16,661 nt of DNA, taken from DATBGS01 sp036557885. Lineage in GTDB: Bacteria > Chloroflexota > Ktedonobacteria > Ktedonobacterales > DATBGS01. The position numbers and the translations under genes are program-made. Positions within the stretch are counted from its first letter, which is position 1. Every line of letters starts with the position of its first letter. The DNA is taken from positions 1-16,661 of the forward strand of contig DATBGS010000035.1 of the NCBI GenBank assembly GCA_036557885.1, given 5' to 3'. The notes under the pieces were generated by a model that searched no databases, was not told where the DNA came from, and saw only the letters and a program-made list of their open reading frames with translations. Of the stretch, positions 1 through 6,356 are shown piece after piece.

Positions 1-423
1 GCGTGCTCCGCGTAAGAGGTGAATGACCACCAGCGCTTCTTGCAGCAGCCGCTCGCAGAGCGCAGACGGGCTGGGCGGCAGGTCTTCGAAGCGGACGGGT
101 TTCTGGATGAGATCACGCTTCTGGCTGAAGCGCCGATGCTCTGTGTCTCCCCAGGAGAGCAGGCACTTCTTCTGGCGTTCCTGGGCCGTTTTCAAGATCA
201 GATCGAAGGCGTAGCAGAGCAGTTCCGCGCCAGCGGTGGGTTCCCAAAACAGGCGCAGGGGCAGGTGGTGCAAGCTGTACTTGAGCAGCAGGAGCAAGTC
301 CCAGGGCGAGAGCCAGCCCTCCACGAAGCCAAGCAAATAGTACGCGAGGAAGCGAGCCAGCGGCCATTCGTCGTTTCTGAGCGTTTTGTCCAGGTTGAAA
401 TCATCGAAGGGGTCTTGTGACAT
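1..423 (-). CDS. Unrecognised protein, 3' end cut by window edge
   Basis: An open frame of 141 codons starts at the ATG complementary to 421-423 and runs without a stop off the left edge, so only the N-terminal part is visible. The protein begins MSQDPFDDFNLDKTL and has a Leu/Trp-rich stretch at about residues 25-75 (aromatic and leucine-rich, possibly helical packing rather than clear membrane spans), then a more charged part from about 80. I do not recognise the family. The start is the only ATG in frame after the upstream TAG. It has only a modest Shine-Dalgarno (GAGG about 11 bases upstream), so a downstream or CTG start cannot be excluded. A good minus-strand promoter at 684-712 points at it across a leader of about 250 bases. 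Coding is supported by the long open frame, the promoter and plausible composition. Confidence 0.65.
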   Translation of the reverse strand, partial: MSQDPFDDFNLDKTLRNDEWPLARFLAYYLLGFVEGWLSPWDLLLLLKYSLHHLPLRLFWEPTAGAELLCYAFDLILKTAQERQKKCLLSWGDTEHRRFSQKRDLIQKPVRFEDLPPSPSALCERLLQEALVVIHLLRGAR

Positions 424-506
424 AGGAGCCAGCCTCGTTTCTTGAGATGGCCCACAGCGCCACAGGACTCCTATCGCCCGGTCCAGAGGGGGAAAGAAAG
501 CAACGT

Positions 507-541
507 GGGTGCAAAGCGGGGCGAACCGCTACAATGCACCC
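507..541 (-). other. Interrupted stem-loop in the leader of the left-edge gene
   Basis: GGGTGC at 507-512 pairs with GCACCC at 536-541, and AGCGG at 515-519 pairs with CCGCT at 526-530, giving an 11-bp interrupted stem with a six-base loop. It lies in the inferred untranslated leader between the promoter at 684-712 and the start at 423. Role unknown. On the minus strand it is followed by a T/C-rich tract, so a weak terminator or a regulatory hairpin are both possible. Confidence 0.4.
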
Positions 542-589
542 GCTTTCCGCTCTGGGTCAGTTGCCGGAGCAGGGAGTGCTGTGGCGCGG

Positions 590-607
590 GGCGAGTATTT
601 ACTCGCC
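590..607. repeat. Perfect 18-bp palindrome, possible solo MITE end
   Basis: GGCGAGTA, TT, TACTCGCC: two perfect 8-base arms around a 2-base centre. Its shape (GGCG, A/T-rich centre, CGCC) resembles the terminal palindromes of the two MITE-like elements at 2914-3103 and 4823-4962. A solo or decayed end of the same family is plausible, but the neighbouring bases do not match the rest of those elements. Confidence 0.45.
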
Positions 608-683
608 TGCGTCAGTCGTTCTTCAGTTGTACCAGAGGGAAAATAGAGAAACTGCCAGAACAAGAGAACGTTGGCTTGATGAA

Positions 684-712
684 AGTATAACCGAGAGGTT
701 AAAGAAAGTCAA
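684..712 (-). promoter_or_regulatory. Sigma70-type promoter for the left-edge gene
   Basis: On the minus strand, TTGACT (707-712) and TATACT (684-689) are separated by exactly 17 bases, each one mismatch or less from the housekeeping consensus. Transcription would start near 677, leaving about 250 bases before the ATG at 423. It lies just downstream of the lipoprotein stop at 726, so the two minus-strand genes are probably separate transcription units. Confidence 0.7.
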
Positions 713-725
713 GCATTTATGGGAC

Positions 726-1523
726 TTACACCCAGGTGACACTGACCGTCGCCAGCGCCATGCCGTTTGTGTTGAGCGTTTTGAAGGGCGTCCCTGTCTG
801 GCTGATCTGCGGGTCAAGTGCCTGGGTCAGCGCCAGAGAGCCTGCTCCAGCCGAAAAAGCGCTGGTATCTACCGTCGCCTGCCCTGGACCCGGCGTATCA
901 AGCTGGGCAATCGCTTTGTTGTCTGGCCCCAGGGCCACAATACCCAGAAGTTGCCCACCTTGTGCCTCGTAAGTGATGAGCGTCTTTGCAGCGCGGTGGA
1001 CCTGCGCCTGGTCGTGTGGCGAAAGAATCGCTGGCGCGTGGGGAATAGTCAGCGTAAGAGTCGCGGAAGCCCCGCCAGCGCTGTAGGTGCAGCGAATCGT
1101 CTGGCCTTCCAGCGTGCTACTTGGCGCATTCGCAATCTCAAAGGCGGCGTATGGGGCATGTACTGCCAACTCAGTCCCATTGCAGATCAGATGCTCGTTG
1201 CCGGTAAACTGAACCAGATTCCGGTCAGATTGAAACCCCAGACTGACCGTCGTCATGTCGCGGCTCGTGGAGTCATAGCCGCCTATTGAGACGTTCAGAT
1301 ACACGTCTAGCTGGCTGGGAGATGGATTGCTCAAAAGTACCGGGGTCGCCGCAGCATCGCTGCTGGAGGATGAGCTTGTTACCGTCGTAGGGCTTGACCC
1401 CGCAAGAGCCTTGTCGCCTGTCTGCGAGCCTCCGGGTTGGCGGGCGCCACAACCCGCCAACTGGCTTCCAACGATTAGAAAGAGCAGCGCCAGAATGGGG
1501 AGCAGCGAGCGTTGAAGCCGCAT
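726..1523 (-). CDS. Secreted lipoprotein of unknown function
   Basis: A 265-residue protein with a lipoprotein signal peptide: basic start (MRLQR), hydrophobic core at about 7-19, and lipobox LAGC with the modified Cys at 25. A low-complexity Ser/Thr/Ala linker follows (about 26-60), then a globular beta-rich region that looks like two short Ig-like or carbohydrate-binding-like halves (about 70-150 and 160-265). No enzyme motif is visible. It should be anchored on the outer face of the cytoplasmic membrane. The start is well supported by AGGAGG six bases upstream of the ATG. It has no close operon partner; the next minus-strand gene upstream is the permease, 230 bases away, with a repeat between. 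The long plus-strand open frame over it (447-1289) is a shadow. Confidence 0.8.
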   Translation of the reverse strand: MRLQRSLLPILALLFLIVGSQLAGCGARQPGGSQTGDKALAGSSPTTVTSSSSSSDAAATPVLLSNPSPSQLDVYLNVSIGGYDSTSRDMTTVSLGFQSDRNLVQFTGNEHLICNGTELAVHAPYAAFEIANAPSSTLEGQTIRCTYSAGGASATLTLTIPHAPAILSPHDQAQVHRAAKTLITYEAQGGQLLGIVALGPDNKAIAQLDTPGPGQATVDTSAFSAGAGSLALTQALDPQISQTGTPFKTLNTNGMALATVSVTWV

Positions 1524-1668
1524 GTGTGCCTCCTGTACGCATCAAAGAAGGTTGAAGCATCTGCTCTTTATAACGCTCACTCGCCTCACATTGTTCCTGC
1601 TGGCTCGCGCATGGCCCGCTGATGCCAGCAATGCACCACGCGCCACACCCATCCCTACCCCGGCGGGC

Positions 1669-1730
1669 TGCCGCCGTGCCCTTCTGTCTTAGGGTGCCCC
1701 TGCTTTGAGGGGGCAGCCCGCGCTACAAGC
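1669..1730. repeat. REP-like repeat with 31 bp shared with 3024-3054
   Basis: Positions 1669-1699 are identical over 31 bases to 3024-3054 inside the larger MITE-like element. Next, a GC-rich hairpin spans 1692-1719 (GGGTGCCCCT against AGGGGGCAGCCC, with a small bulge), ending in GCTACAAGC, a string also seen at the ends of the palindromes near 11351-11377 and 13119-13141. It lies just downstream of the permease stop and could act as a transcript 3' end, but there is no T-tract. Confidence 0.6.
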
Positions 1731-1752
1731 AGGCGGGCCGGAAGCGCTTTCC

Positions 1753-2643
1753 TTATGGGGCGAGGAGGATGATTGCCATCGCTCCAAGCAAGAGCGCCGC
1801 GCCAAGCAAGCCAAACAGACCCAGTTCCTCGTGAAAGCAGAGCCAGGCCAGCAGCGCTGCCGTCAACGGCTCGCACATGGTGATGATGCTGGCTATCGTC
1901 GCGGAAAGCGAGCGTATGCCCACCTGAAACAGCCCATAGCCCAGCGCCGTTGGGATACAGCCCAGGTAGAGCAAGATCAGCCAGCCCCAGGCGGGATACG
2001 TCAATACCAGGCTGGTTGATGCCGCGCAGACGAGCAGCAGCAGCGCGCCTGTGCCAAAGGCGAGCGCATTGATCTGCGCCGGGTGATATTTCGTGGTGAG
2101 CAGACGCCCGCAGAGGATGAATCCGGCATAGCCGCATGCCGAAAGCAACGCGAGCACAATCCCCTGCACGGAGACGCTGCCGACGCCCGCGTGCGGGCGC
2201 GCGGCCACGAGGAGGACCGTCCCAGCAAGCGCTGTGACCAGGGCAATGAGCGTGTTGCGCGTCAGGCGCTCGCGCGTGACGAGCGCCGAAAAGACGGCGA
2301 TGATCACCGGAGCGGCGCAAATGGCGATGAGGGTAGAGGCCGCCACGCCCGCCGAGGCAATGGCGGCAACGTACAACGCCTGCGAGAGCGCGATCATGCT
2401 GCCCATCAGCATCATCACGCCCAGATCACGCGGCTTGATGTGAAACAGGCTGCGACCCAGATTCAGCCAGCTAGCGAGAAAAAACAGCGGGGTGGCAATC
2501 GCCAGGCGCAAACACGCCAGCGAGAGCGCGTTAGTGGGTCCAACGGCATACAGGGCTTGGTTGGCAACGCCCACCGTGCCCCAGGACACCGAGGCACACA
2601 CAACAAACAAGAAGTCGCGCCGAGACGCGCGCTGAGCAAACAT
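1753..2643 (-). CDS. EamA/DMT-family permease
   Basis: A 296-residue polytopic membrane protein of the drug/metabolite transporter superfamily, with about ten hydrophobic spans arranged as two EamA repeats (about 12-140 and 160-290). Each repeat has the usual end signature: TRERLTRNTLIALV at the first junction, and CEPLTAALLAWL followed by HEEL near the C-terminus. The length is normal for the family. Substrate cannot be told; members export amino acids, nucleosides or other small metabolites. The open frame extends upstream to 2724, but I chose the ATG at 2643 because GAGGAAGGG lies just before it, the family's first span begins soon after, and the added 27 residues would be atypical. It appears monocistronic, with a hairpin in its leader at 2720-2742. 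Confidence 0.88.
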   Translation of the reverse strand: MFAQRASRRDFLFVVCASVSWGTVGVANQALYAVGPTNALSLACLRLAIATPLFFLASWLNLGRSLFHIKPRDLGVMMLMGSMIALSQALYVAAIASAGVAASTLIAICAAPVIIAVFSALVTRERLTRNTLIALVTALAGTVLLVAARPHAGVGSVSVQGIVLALLSACGYAGFILCGRLLTTKYHPAQINALAFGTGALLLLVCAASTSLVLTYPAWGWLILLYLGCIPTALGYGLFQVGIRSLSATIASIITMCEPLTAALLAWLCFHEELGLFGLLGAALLLGAMAIILLAP

Positions 2644-2913
2644 GTCTTTCCCTTCCTCGAAGTGCACAGGTGAAATGAAGAAACCACGCAGCGAGGGCAG
2701 GAAGAGGACACGCGAGGCGCACACACCTTGAGTTGGTGTGTGTGTTATCGAGGGAATGAACCCGTTCTACCTGCCCTTAATGGGAGGCGACGGGAGGGGG
2801 AGGGGAACAGTACGCGCCAGAATACGCCACAGTTACTACGTCCTTTTTCTGGAATAGCTCAAGATGCTTTGCTGCCCTATTGTAGCAAATAAAATGGGCC
2901 TCTTGCCAACCGA
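2644..2913. other. Gene-free stretch upstream of the permease
   Basis: No gene is supported here. It holds the permease leader (minus strand) with one hairpin at 2720-2742 (CACACACC, 7-base loop, GGTGTGTG), about 77 bases before the start codon. A possible weak minus-strand promoter (TTGAGC, 18 bases, TAGTAA) lies near 2837-2866. I would not rely on that promoter. Confidence 0.4.
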
Positions 2914-3103
2914 TGGCGGTTAAAACCGCGCCTATGGGCGGCCAGAGGCCGCCGCGAAACCCGCCTGCGCGGGTTAGGACGAAGACTGGCGTACTTGGGG
3001 TGGGGAGTCCCTGTAGAGGGACTTGCCGCCGTGCCCTTCTGTCTTAGGGTGCCCTTCTGTCTTAGGGGTGGCCGCAGGCCCTTAGGCGCGGTTTTAACCG
3101 CCA
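2914..3103. mobile_element. 190-bp MITE-like palindromic element A
   Basis: Terminal inverted repeats of 26 bases (2914-2939 and 3078-3103) match at 25 positions and each begin with the self-palindrome TGGCGGTTAAAACCGC. Inside are a hairpin at 2957-2975 (ACCCGC, CTGC, GCGGGT), a second hairpin near 3007-3023 (AGTCCC, TGTAG, AGGGACT), and an 18-bp tandem duplication. It shares its plan, and 19 identical internal bases, with the element at 4823-4962. There is no coding capacity, so it would be non-autonomous. No clear target-site duplication was made out. Confidence 0.75.
3033..3069. repeat. 18-bp tandem duplication inside element A
   Basis: GCCCTTCTGTCTTAGGGT occurs twice head to tail, from 3033 and from 3051; the second copy has one extra G. 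Only one copy is present in the related stretch at 1678-1695, so the duplication is probably recent. Confidence 0.75.
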
Positions 3104-3129
3104 GCCTTCGCTGCATGAACCGCCCGCAC

Positions 3130-3158
3130 TGGACAAAAGCCAGGCGCGCCAATATGAT
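3130..3158 (+). promoter_or_regulatory. Promoter of the glycine cleavage operon
   Basis: TGGACA (3130-3135) and TATGAT (3153-3158) are separated by 17 bases; each differs from consensus at one position. Transcription would begin near 3165, giving a leader of about 110 bases before gcvT. The leader does not show a recognisable glycine riboswitch. The promoter begins 27 bases after the end of MITE-like element A. Confidence 0.7.
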
Positions 3159-3274
3159 ACACTACGCAATGTGCCAAACACTCACACCACAGCCTTCGCT
3201 CTGCACGTGGGCGCCAGCGAGTGGTTCACGTTTTCGATGCAGCAGACATGCGCGCCAATGGAGGCGTATCGCTT

Positions 3275-4399
3275 ATGACCGACACAACACATTCCGCCGC
3301 TTCGCTCAAACGAACGCCGCTGTTTGAGCAGCACCGCGCCCTGGGCGGGAAGATGGTCGAGTTTGGCGGCTGGGAGATGCCCGTTCAGTACAGCGGCATT
3401 CTGGAGGAGCACCGCGCCGTGCGCACGCGCGCCGGGCTGTTTGATGTGAGCCATATGGGTGAGTTTCGCATCGAAGGGCCGGGCGCGATGGATTTTCTGC
3501 AATATCTGGTGCCCAACAATGTCGCCCGTCTGGAGGTCAACCAGACGCTCTATACCCAACTCTGCCGACCCAACGGCGGCACGATTGACGATTGCACCCT
3601 GTATCGGCTGGATGAGCAGCGCTATCTGCTGGTGGTGAATGCCTCCACAACTGACAAAGACTGGGACTGGGTGAGCCAGCATCACAAGCGCTTTCACCTG
3701 ACCCGCTTTGAGAACGCCAGCCTGGAGTACGGGCTGTTTGCGTTGCAGGGGCCGCTGGCCGAGGAGGTGCTGCAAACGCTCACCGCCACCGATCTGAGCA
3801 GCGTCGCCTATTACCACTGCAAGCCGGGGCAGGTCGCGGGCATCGAAGCGGTTATCTCGCGCACCGGCTACACGGGCGAGGATGGCTTTGAGGTGTACCA
3901 TCCCTGGGATGATGCGCCCAACCTCTGGCAGGCCATTCTGGACGCGGGCACGCCCAAAGGCTTGCTGCCCATTGGGTTAGGCGCGCGCGACACGCTGCGG
4001 CTGGAGGCGGGCTTTTGCCTGTATGGGCATGAACTGACCGACGACATCACGCCGCTGGAAGCCGGGCTGGGCTGGAGCGTCAAGCTGGATAAGGGCGTGG
4101 ACTTCATTGGGCGCGAGGCGCTGACCCTTCAGAAGCAAGAGGGGCTGAAGCGCAAGCGCGTGGGCATTGAGATGCAAGAGCGCGCCGTGCCACGCGCCGA
4201 CTATCGTCTGCTGGCGCAAGGGCAGCCGGTGGGCGTGCTGACGAGTGGCACCTTTGGGCCATCGGTCAATAAAATGATCGGGCTGGGCTACGCCTCCATA
4301 GACTACACGAAGACAGGCACAGCCCTGGATGTCGAGATACGCGGCAAAGGCGCCCCGGCAACTGTCGTGGGCGTTCCATTCTATAAACGCACCAAATAA
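3275..4399 (+). CDS. gcvT: Glycine cleavage system T protein (aminomethyltransferase)
   Basis: The 374-residue T protein transfers the methylene group from the aminomethyl-lipoyl arm of the H protein to tetrahydrofolate, releasing ammonia; it is cytosolic. Visible family features are the N-terminal TPLFEQHRALGGKMVEFGGW block, GLFDVSHMGE (about 54-63), the GGTIDDCTLY block with Asp105/106 at the folate-site aspartate, GYTGEDGFEVY, and GLGARDTLRLEAG. Length is normal. The open frame reaches back to 3221, but the ATG at 3275 has GGAGG ten bases upstream and fits the family N-terminus. It is the first gene of the operon; gcvH starts 19 bases after its stop. Confidence 0.96.
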   Translation: MTDTTHSAASLKRTPLFEQHRALGGKMVEFGGWEMPVQYSGILEEHRAVRTRAGLFDVSHMGEFRIEGPGAMDFLQYLVPNNVARLEVNQTLYTQLCRPNGGTIDDCTLYRLDEQRYLLVVNASTTDKDWDWVSQHHKRFHLTRFENASLEYGLFALQGPLAEEVLQTLTATDLSSVAYYHCKPGQVAGIEAVISRTGYTGEDGFEVYHPWDDAPNLWQAILDAGTPKGLLPIGLGARDTLRLEAGFCLYGHELTDDITPLEAGLGWSVKLDKGVDFIGREALTLQKQEGLKRKRVGIEMQERAVPRADYRLLAQGQPVGVLTSGTFGPSVNKMIGLGYASIDYTKTGTALDVEIRGKGAPATVVGVPFYKRTK

Positions 4400-4418
4400 A
4401 CGAGGAGTGTTGCGCGCC

Positions 4419-4814
4419 ATGAGCAAGTTACAGCATCCAGACAATTTACGCTACGCGGAAACCCACGAGTGGGTGCGCGTGGACGGGGACCAGGCCACGA
4501 TTGGCATTTCGGACTATGCCCAGGATTCGCTGGGCGATGTCGTCTATCTGGATTACGCCAGTAAAGCGGGCCAGCAGGTCAGGCAGGGTGGCAAGTTTGG
4601 CGATATTGAATCGGTGAAGGCCACGTCTGAACTGTTCAGCCCGGTCAGCGGCGAGGTCGTCAGCGTGAACACCGCCCTGGCCGAAAGCTCTGAAGACATT
4701 AACAGCGACCCCTATGACAAGGGCTGGATGCTGGTGGTCAAGCTGAGCAACCCCAAAGAGGTTGAAAAGCTGATGACCGCCGAGCAGTACGAAGAGTTCT
4801 TAAAGAATCAATAG
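4419..4814 (+). CDS. gcvH: Glycine cleavage system H protein (lipoyl carrier)
   Basis: A 131-residue lipoyl carrier that shuttles the aminomethyl group between the P and T proteins. The lipoylation site is Lys67 in DIESVKATSELFSPVSGEV, the standard GcvH signature. The N-terminal THEWVRV and the C-terminal YDKGWMLVVKLSN blocks are also typical. The open frame extends back into gcvT, but GAGGAG at 4402-4407 and the family length place the start at 4419. It follows gcvT closely. The gap to gcvPA is unusually long for this operon (165 bases) because it holds a MITE-like element. Confidence 0.97.
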   Translation: MSKLQHPDNLRYAETHEWVRVDGDQATIGISDYAQDSLGDVVYLDYASKAGQQVRQGGKFGDIESVKATSELFSPVSGEVVSVNTALAESSEDINSDPYDKGWMLVVKLSNPKEVEKLMTAEQYEEFLKNQ

Positions 4815-4822
4815 CACTTATT

Positions 4823-4962
4823 TGGCGAATAAATTCGCCGCTAAGGGCCAGCGGCCAGAAAACCCGCCTGCGCGGGTTGAAACGATTCGTCCCAGTTCGG
4901 GGAGGGGAGTCCGCGCAGGCGGACTTGGCGGCGGACGCCCTTAGCCGCGAATTTATTCGCCA
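4823..4962. mobile_element. 140-bp MITE-like palindromic element B inside the gcv operon
   Basis: Terminal inverted repeats of 26 bases (4823-4848 and 4937-4962) match at 25 positions and each begin with the self-palindrome TGGCGAATAAATTCGC. Internal hairpins are at 4861-4878 (ACCCGC, CTGC, GCGGGT) and around 4909-4926 (AGTCCGC, GCAG, GCGGACT). The 19 bases at 4860-4878 are identical to 2957-2975 in element A. It fills the gap between gcvH and gcvPA, ending about 5 bases before the gcvPA ribosome-binding site. In the transcript the whole element could fold into one long stem. Confidence 0.78.
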
Positions 4963-4979
4963 GGCACGGAGTCATCCCT

Positions 4980-6356
4980 ATGAATACCTATGTTCCCTCT
5001 ACCGCCGCCGAGCAGCAGGAGATGCTGCGCAGCCTTGGCGCGGAATCAATCGAAGACCTGTTACAAAGCGTGCCCAAACACCTGCGGCTGAACCGCGCCT
5101 TGAATCTGCCACCGGGCGCCTCTGAAGTTGAACTGCGGCGCGCGCTGGGCAAGATGGCCGCGAAAAACGCCAACCTGGATGAGCATCTGTGCTTCCTGGG
5201 CGCGGGCGTGTATGAGCACTATATTCCGGCGGTGGTGCCGCATCTGGTCAAGCGCTCCGAGTTTTACACCGCCTACACGCCCTATCAGCCGGAGATGAGC
5301 CAGGGCATGCTCCAGGCCATTTACGAGTTTCAGACGCTGATGTGCCAGTTGACGGGGCTGGATATTGCCAACGCCTCGCTCTACGACGGCTCAACCGCTG
5401 TGGCTGAGGCCGCGCTGCTGGCCGTTGGCCCGACGAATGGCCGGGGCACAATTGTCACCACGCGCGCCATGGACCCGCAGTATCGCCAGGTCTTGCACAC
5501 CTACGCCCACGCGCGCGGCTTTGACGTGCAAGAGGCCGCGCTGGATGTGCGCACGGGCACAACTGATCTGGAGAGCCTGAACAGCCTGATGGACGACGAC
5601 ACCGCCGCCGTGATCATCCAGCAGCCCAACTTCTTTGGCGCGCTGGAGGATGTCCACACGATTGAGAAGATCGTGCACAGGGAGGATGCGCTCTACGTCG
5701 TTGCTATCAGCGAGCCGTTTTCGCTGGGCGTGCTGGAGCCGCCGGGGGCATATGGCGCTGATCTGGCGGTGGGCGAGGGCATGGCGCTGGGCAACCCGGT
5801 GAGCTATGGCGGGCCAGGCGTGGGCTTTTTTGCCGCGAAGAAAGACTACATACGCCGCATGCCGGGGCGACTGGCGGGCAAAACCGTTGATAATCGCGGG
5901 CAGACCGGCTACGTGCTCACACTCCAGACGCGCGAACAGCATATCCGCCGCGAGCGCGCCACGTCCAATATCTGCACGAATCAGGCGCTGGTGGCGCTGG
6001 CCGCGACGGTCTATCTGGCGTCGGTGGGCAAAGAGGGCTTCCGCGACGCCAGCGCGCAATCGCTTCAGAAGGCGCACTACGCCCAGCAGCATATCAGCCG
6101 TATTCCAGGGTTCCACACCGCGTTTAGCGGGCATTTCTTCAACGAGTTTGCCATCACCTGCCCGATGCCCATCTACGACTTGAACCTCTGGCTGGCCGAG
6201 CATGGTTTTATTGGCGGCTATGATCTGGCGCGCAGCTATCCCGAATTGGAGAACACGGTCCTCTTCTGCGTGACCGAAACGCGCTCCAAAGACGAGATTG
6301 ATGCGTTTGTCTCGGCGCTGGCCGACATTTCCCAGACGGTGGGAGCACATTCATGA
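4980..6356 (+). CDS. gcvPA: Glycine dehydrogenase (decarboxylating) subunit 1
   Basis: This 458-residue protein is the N-terminal half of the split P protein. With GcvPB it forms the PLP-dependent decarboxylase that loads the aminomethyl group of glycine onto GcvH. Seen in the sequence are FLGAGVYEHYIPAVVPHLVKR (about residues 70-90), FYTAYTPYQPEMSQGMLQ, SLYDGSTAVAEA, and the glycine-rich GNPVSYGGPGVGFFA followed by KDYIRRMPGRLAGKT, all characteristic of this subunit. The start at 4980 has GGAG eight bases upstream. Its last four bases (ATGA) overlap the gcvPB start, which suggests translational coupling of the two subunits. The long antisense open frame at 5391-6350 is a GC-rich shadow. Confidence 0.96.
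   Translation: MNTYVPSTAAEQQEMLRSLGAESIEDLLQSVPKHLRLNRALNLPPGASEVELRRALGKMAAKNANLDEHLCFLGAGVYEHYIPAVVPHLVKRSEFYTAYTPYQPEMSQGMLQAIYEFQTLMCQLTGLDIANASLYDGSTAVAEAALLAVGPTNGRGTIVTTRAMDPQYRQVLHTYAHARGFDVQEAALDVRTGTTDLESLNSLMDDDTAAVIIQQPNFFGALEDVHTIEKIVHREDALYVVAISEPFSLGVLEPPGAYGADLAVGEGMALGNPVSYGGPGVGFFAAKKDYIRRMPGRLAGKTVDNRGQTGYVLTLQTREQHIRRERATSNICTNQALVALAATVYLASVGKEGFRDASAQSLQKAHYAQQHISRIPGFHTAFSGHFFNEFAITCPMPIYDLNLWLAEHGFIGGYDLARSYPELENTVLFCVTETRSKDEIDAFVSALADISQTVGAHS

Noticed and set aside
447..1289. 280-codon plus-strand open frame
   Set aside because: It lies antisense to the lipoprotein gene at 726-1523, which has a signal peptide, lipobox and AGGAGG site; the plus frame is Arg/Cys/Trp-rich and lacks a ribosome-binding site.
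2877..3327. Small open frames over MITE-like element A (both strands)
   Set aside because: They consist mostly of repeat sequence, with no ribosome-binding sites.
2914..4962. Complete insertion sequences
   Set aside because: The elements are 190 and 140 bases long with no transposase, so at most non-autonomous.
5391..6350. 319-codon minus-strand open frame opposite gcvPA
   Set aside because: The same kind of shadow, opposite a certain gene, with no family features.
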